Source: Labyrinthula sp. Ha
Lineage: Eukaryota; Sar; Bigyra; Labyrinthulida; Labyrinthulaceae
Length of the DNA: 64,000 nucleotides
Assembly: GCA_015227615.1 (NCBI GenBank)
Contig: JAALGZ010000004.1
Span: forward strand, 1,426,001 to 1,490,000
Direction: 5' to 3'
In this document: one piece after another, positions 58,401 through 64,000 of the stretch
How positions within the stretch are numbered: position 1 is the first letter of the stretch
Layout of the letters: each line of letters begins with the position of its first letter
Position numbers and translations under genes: made by a program
The notes under the pieces: generated by a model
Seen by the model: the letters and a program-made list of their open reading frames with translations, nothing else
Told to the model about the DNA's origin: nothing
Database searches by the model: none

Positions 58401-61400
58401 AATTAAATTTATGAAAGCTGCAGCTACTTTGAAACCCATCCTTCTGATACTACTGTTCCGATGATAATATATATATTAAATACAGAAACATGTTATAAGT
58501 AGTTTCCATTCTTAGAAGTTGCTTCTAATATAAACCTAAAATTTCGGTGCATGGTTATCTTTGGCTGAAAAATTATATCGAAGATCCAAATGAAAGAAGC
58601 CGGAACTTACTAATTCAACAATGTCTTGAGGGATCATTTGACATCCGATGACACATGGGCTTATTAAGTTAATTTTAAGAAAAATCTATAATTTCGAGGA
58701 TGTGTAACTGGACAAACGGCACCCCATTAAAGTGTGCGCCCACAGTTTAAGTTGGTTCTTAGGGGAAAGGATGTCTTCTTAACGGTAACCCTGGACATAT
58801 CAACTGCGGAGGAGGAGGATATTCTTATTGATCGAAGAGTTGAAACGCTTCAGCTATTAGTGGTGAATTAATAAGTATCTGAGAGTCTACAGAGGTTTTT
58901 CAAGACAATGAAATTCTTTCGATTTCTTACTCTTTCTTGCTTTGACTCTATACACGTCAAATAAATAGCATACTAAGGGCGTATACACAATACGGTACTA
59001 GGAGAAAGTTTTGAAACATATGTAACAAAGAGACCGACAAGTATGCCAAACTATATTAATTTCAATCATTATATATAAGTGGGACTGCAATGTACCAGAA
59101 GTAAGTCTGTGGTCTATAAAAACCTGGAGTTTTGACGGGGGTTAAATATTTTAGTGCACAGAAAATACCTCAATCATTGAGTTGTTCAAAATTAAGGTAA
59201 TAATATGTGAAGAAACATTAATAAAATAAAAATGGTAAGAGTGGGGGTTATGTAAAGTTTATTATGCCTGAGTCGTGAATGGTATACTGGCAAATGAGGG
59301 TTAGCGACGCAACCATGATCTTCGTTACATACTCTATGTACGTACAAAAAGAACAAAACAACAATTTTTTACTAGTCCTTTTATATATACTTATTAGATA
59401 GAAACGTTTTACTTAAAACCAGGGTATTATTTATTTTAAGAAGAAATAAAAGTCTGGAAGATGAAAAGAATAACATCTACATAAGGATTATGTCAATGGT
59501 CACTTATCTGCTATCACACGGTAGGAAACATGTTTGAATTATACAGGCTAAAATACTGTTGTTAGAATACAATTTATTTGTAACAAAAAAGCAAAGGATG
59601 ACATATTAAATGTACCATTAGTCTGTAAGATAAAGAATCACTCCTTGTGGGAGATGAAACCAACATCTGCTTCTTTTCACAGCAGATAAAACACAAGTAT
59701 ATATCAATACTCGCCATGATGCTATAACCTTTGTTAATTTCATAAGAAGAAATGAAAGAGGTAGAACGGTGGTTAACCAACTTGAGTGAATGTAAAATAT
59801 ACAGAGGTCTCATAAAGTGAAAGAGATGAAGATAATGGGGGCTCAATTTAGTACGAATGAGGTGGAAAGGAATAATCAAAACATCTAAAAGATAAAAAAG
59901 TGTCAGTTAATAGCCGTGACAATGGACAACTTTGCTATAAAACCAATTCTAAACTTAGCACTTACATTAACCTGTCTTTATTGATATTCAGAAAACCCGC
60001 TGACATTTTGCTGAAGAAATGAATATCACAATGAGTTAAGTATATTGCCTGAAACAAGAGCATATGAGGTTATATTAAACAAAAACTAAATGGTACTTGA
60101 AAATGAAATCGGATATAGATTTTACTATACGAGAAAACTGTGATTTTGTTACCGACGAATATTTGTCCTTGAGTTCCTAATTGGTAGCCTATAAAACAAA
60201 GAAATACTTGATACTGACTGAGATTGGATCCAAGGCAATGCACACCAACTTATCTTCATTGGTAAAAAGTTAAAAGCATGGTTTTGTTAGAAGATCTAGG
60301 CACTAAAGTCTAATAGAAAATTCTTATGATTTGGGTGAAGGAACCGTGGTGGTAAGAGAGCGGAATGCAACTGGACGTGTAATGTCATTGCGTACTCATT
60401 ACAAGTATTCTATAATATTATTAATAGAACCCAGATAAGAGTAAATTATACTTTGTGAGGAAAATTTCTGGTATACTGTATCGATCTCAAATAGAAAGTA
60501 CCAACTCTTACGAATATTGTATTATATTCTAGCAATTAGTAAAAAATGCTAATATAAGGCGCTTAGTGAAACTGGTTTATTTAGAAAACAGCCAGTTGAG
60601 TTTCCCATTGATAGTCAATGAATAATTTTTAAGAGAAAATTTTTATAAAAATTATGGAGAAAGAGTCAGTTTATATTTGGAGTTGAATAGGATCTTTTAG
60701 AGTTAACATTATGGGTGCTCGTAATAATCACATGTTATGCTGTGATAAAATGCCAGACTAAATTACACACTATATTAAGCACATCTGCAACGACCAATCG
60801 AAAGCAGGCTAAATTTTCATTACTAGAGCAGTTTTTTTGGGGGGGAATATATGCCCCGTATTTCTCCAAAAAAATCCTCTAAACCCTTTAGAAAAAGCAT
60901 AATATCAGACCGTGAACTTTGACTTAGTAAAATTAAGGTGAAAGTTTGATAAGAACAGATTCTTATACAAGGCAACTACATCTTTAATATATGACTTTCA
61001 ATCGCTACAAATTATCGTTCATGTATTCCTGAAAAGCTATATAGTAAAGATGAACTAATTTGGTTCATGGATAAAATCATAAGATAAGAATAACATTTTT
61101 ATTAATGGTGCAAAGTAAAACCTTTTTTATTTATATTGTACTTTCAAGCATATATTTGGGCTATTAAACTTCGAAATTTATATATTTTAATGAGATAAAA
61201 TTTTTGTAATGTAACTTACCGTCTAGTATAATAACAGTTTTTTTCTAAAATTATTAAAGAATATTTTTCCTAACTTATTGAACATATCCAGGTCTTAAAT
61301 GATGTTAATAAGCTAATGGGGTGTGCACAGGTGCTAAAAATCGTTACCATATCTGCTATTCTAGGTATGTATCTATTGACTGACCTAGTAATCCAAGAGT

Positions 61401-64000
61401 AATTATTACCAGTTTAAATAAACAGATAATATCTATAGCCAATATCATTTAACTATAGAAACCACTTAGAAAAAAGATAGTCTCTTTTGCGCTATGTGAT
61501 AAAGGCAATAGGTTATAGGAGGACAAATTTTGAAACCTTCTGCTAGTTTGTGACAATTTGATTACAAAATATAAAAATTCCAATGAAGAAATTTATAGTT
61601 TTCATCAATTTTTTTTCTAGAAAACCTCTATGTAGCTTCATTTTATCTCTAGGTTTGGTGAATATTTTATTTGAAGGTAGCGAAATAAAAAAAAAGACGA
61701 ACAATTTTCAAGAATAGCATTTTATTCTTTGCAATAATGAGCTTGTCAACGAGAAATGTACCACAATAACCTGCCACTCGGTTTTTTTATATATTGGTTC
61801 TAATTATATTATATATCACCAAAACCAAATAGAATGGTAGATAGCGGGAGAGGATATGACAGCATATGGCTTTGAGTACTTGGATTTGTCCCAAAGAGTA
61901 GGTTGTAGTTACATTTTCCAGTGTTGATAATTTTTTATGTCTTTAATAAGAGATATATTTTAAGGTGATCTCCAAGATTAACAAACATGTTGCATATAGT
62001 TTTGTGAAACAATGTGTCCATATATTACCCTGGTTAGCATTATATCAAAGACATTATAATATTTAAGCTACACAGGGATACTAAAAAAATATATCATTGT
62101 CTTAAGTCTCCACAATGAAATTAAAGAAACCATTGTATGTGCTACAATAAATTTATAAGAGATAGGCGAACATGGTGGATACTTGACGCAATACATGAAC
62201 TATTCCACTAAATAGAAATTTGTGAATACGAAATCACGGGGCAAATATACTATTATCTAGAGGTTCACTACATTGGGGCGTTCTAATACTATGTATCGTA
62301 ATAGGTAGTATCATTCAATTGCAATTAATTTTCACAACGCTTCTGAGATACTAGAAAACTGAGTGAAAATGATCAATAGCATTAGAATTGAAGAAACTAA
62401 AAGAACTTCTACTTTGATTGAACGTGTGTGGTGTTACGGAATTGGATTGGGGGGGGGTGGTAAAACGATGCAACCAAACAATAACGAGATCCTATGAGAG
62501 CTCCCCTTTCAAGCCTTCTAGGTTTTGTATATCTACATTTTAAAATCCTGAGGGCACTGTAACTATCAATACTGTCGCCAACCTACTCATTTTCCCTATT
62601 CAACTTCGTTTTCTCAGGCCAAACTATCCAGGGAATGGGTTTGAAACAGCTTCAATTGGTAATTATTAACTCCTTGGAGGATGATTTATTGCCCTTAACA
62701 AATATAAACAGCATACACACTTTCGTTCAAGTCCGAAGCTTCTCTGTTAAAACTCTGTCAATGTTATATTACTTTCATTAACTATATTGAGAAGACAGTT
62801 CTATGTTAAATGAGAAACTACAGAGTCTGTTATAAATATGTGCAGTAAGATCTACTTACTCGGTATCTTTCCAGGACTGGTAATCTCACAACTTCTAATC
62901 CACTAAACATTAAAAAACTAATGTCTATGCAATTAATTATGCCAAATAAACTTTTAGTCTAGAACAAGTGTTTTTATCCGTAACATCTCAGTTGAAAGTG
63001 AAAATGGGGTACTCAGAACGAAAACAAATCCAAGTTAAATTCCCAAAAAGGCTCGATATATAAGTTTTATTCTATAAATACTGTCTTATCATCTGAACCC
63101 AGCCTATGGAAAGCAAGAAACCCAGAGCTAGAAAATACAAAGTAACACTGAAAGAGAAATGAAGGCCATAACTCCCTATATTCATGACGAAAATTTTACG
63201 TACTCACAAATTTTTTTGAGTCATACTGCTGCAATATTAATGTACATGTAAATTATTTCAATAAATACTTGGTGTAGCTTTTCTATGGGCTGGTAGTCGT
63301 TATTCCACGGTGTTGAATAACTTTTCTCTGGCTAGTTAATCCTTTTTATACCTTTTATAACTTTTATGTGTCGTTCGTTTGTATTCGTGATTGATCGTAT
63401 TAACGCTTAATATATTTCAGTCTAACAGGACTATTTCAACGTCCAAACGTAGCCTATTTTACATAACGCAGTATTATTAGTATACATATAATACTACTAC
63501 TGACGAGGAAACTTGAAATAGAAACAAAAGGACGTCATTGGCGGAGTTCCCAAGAAATAGTAACCTTCAAGAACGGGATCTAGATAAGTTACACAAAGGA
63601 AAAAGAAAGAAAGAATAATTTAATCCAGTTTCTTCAACCACACATATTCTTAAGCCACATGTTGTTCACAAGATTTTTTATTCACAATAGATTTATACTT
63701 GTTCAACCAATGAAGATGATAAGTTAAATACTAAGAAACCTTACCGTAGAAGCAGTAGTTAGATATACCACAAAAACACAATTCACAATTTTTGTGCGAG
63801 CAGTCTATTTCTAAGTACTAATTAAATTAGGAATAATGCTCAGCAAACTATCAGTATGACACATAATAAAAGAAAAAGAGAAAAAATAAGAGAGGGAAAG
63901 TGATGGAAACTAAGCAACAGAAAAGTTGCAAGAAAAGTAACAATGCAAACACAGAAGGGGCTTCGAACATTAAGTTCCAACGAAGGTTAGTAACATGAAC
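55427..64000. other. Gene desert, about 8.6 kb, to the window end
   Basis: No gene can be supported. Three weak coding-like pieces were noted. Minus 56160-56265 holds a 33-codon frame, preceded by a good intron-like CAACCTAG, with VPQIALKPAYRAMYRAC. Minus 55866-56080 is an ATG-less frame with a hydrophobic start and KLGALHRSNAQHAQVPGEI. Plus 58730-58870 sits in a GC-richer patch with DISTAEEEDILIDRRVE. Each is short enough to be chance or decay. The plus strand looks A-rich. G-runs at 60838 and 62449 stand out in this composition. Confidence 0.4.

Overview
This is AT-rich nuclear DNA from a eukaryote, most likely a single-celled protist. The evidence is spliceosomal introns, mitochondrial-carrier-family proteins, a U1 snRNP protein, an RNA polymerase II subunit, a GET-pathway receptor and a LINE retrotransposon. 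TAA, TAG and TGA all act as stops, so the standard code fits. I could not place the lineage from the sequence alone.

Genes sit in tight islands between long gene-poor stretches. Island 1 (2.9-11.1 kb) has a 2,216-residue membrane protein and a convergent phosphoglycerate kinase with a C-terminal membrane tail. Island 2 (17.8-21.8 kb) has U1-C, RPB4, a small membrane protein, a DCC-family thiol-disulfide protein and a Kelch/RING membrane ubiquitin ligase. Island 3 (31.3-36.3 kb) has a mitochondrial carrier and, divergently, a large Cys-rich cell-surface protein. Island 4 (53.1-55.4 kb) packs a PMP34-like carrier, a 118-residue protein, GET1 and an O6-alkylguanine-DNA alkyltransferase into 2.4 kb. 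One orphan gene lies at 46.4 kb. Neighbouring genes are separated by 5 to about 130 bp, and three pairs share divergent intergenic regions of 67-122 bp.

Host introns are extremely short. I resolved six, of 23, 27, 29, 29, 30 and 32 nt, by protein continuity. They end in AG (five of six in TAG or ATAG-like ends). They begin with relaxed GTNNTY sequences rather than GTAAGT or GTATGT, and one appears to begin with GA. Three genes (GET1, the first parts of RPB4 and of the carrier at 31.3-32.2 kb) are visible only once these introns are removed.

Mobile DNA includes a decayed Mutator-like (MULE) transposase cut by the left window edge, and a 4.2 kb APE-type LINE with a 13-bp target-site duplication, intact catalytic motifs and one frame change between its endonuclease and reverse transcriptase. 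There is also a 127-bp MITE-like element and a weak remnant near 12.3 kb. The remaining deserts (about 11.3-17.7, 21.9-30.9, 36.4-39.7, 44.0-46.3, 47-53 and 55.4-64 kb) show no gene I can support. Because exons here can be short, missed small genes are possible.

The most unusual items are: the giant protein joining a PqiA/LetA-like membrane domain to four regularly spaced Cys-paired ectodomain modules; the phosphoglycerate kinase with a tail-anchor-like C terminus; and the ultra-short introns with degenerate 5' ends.
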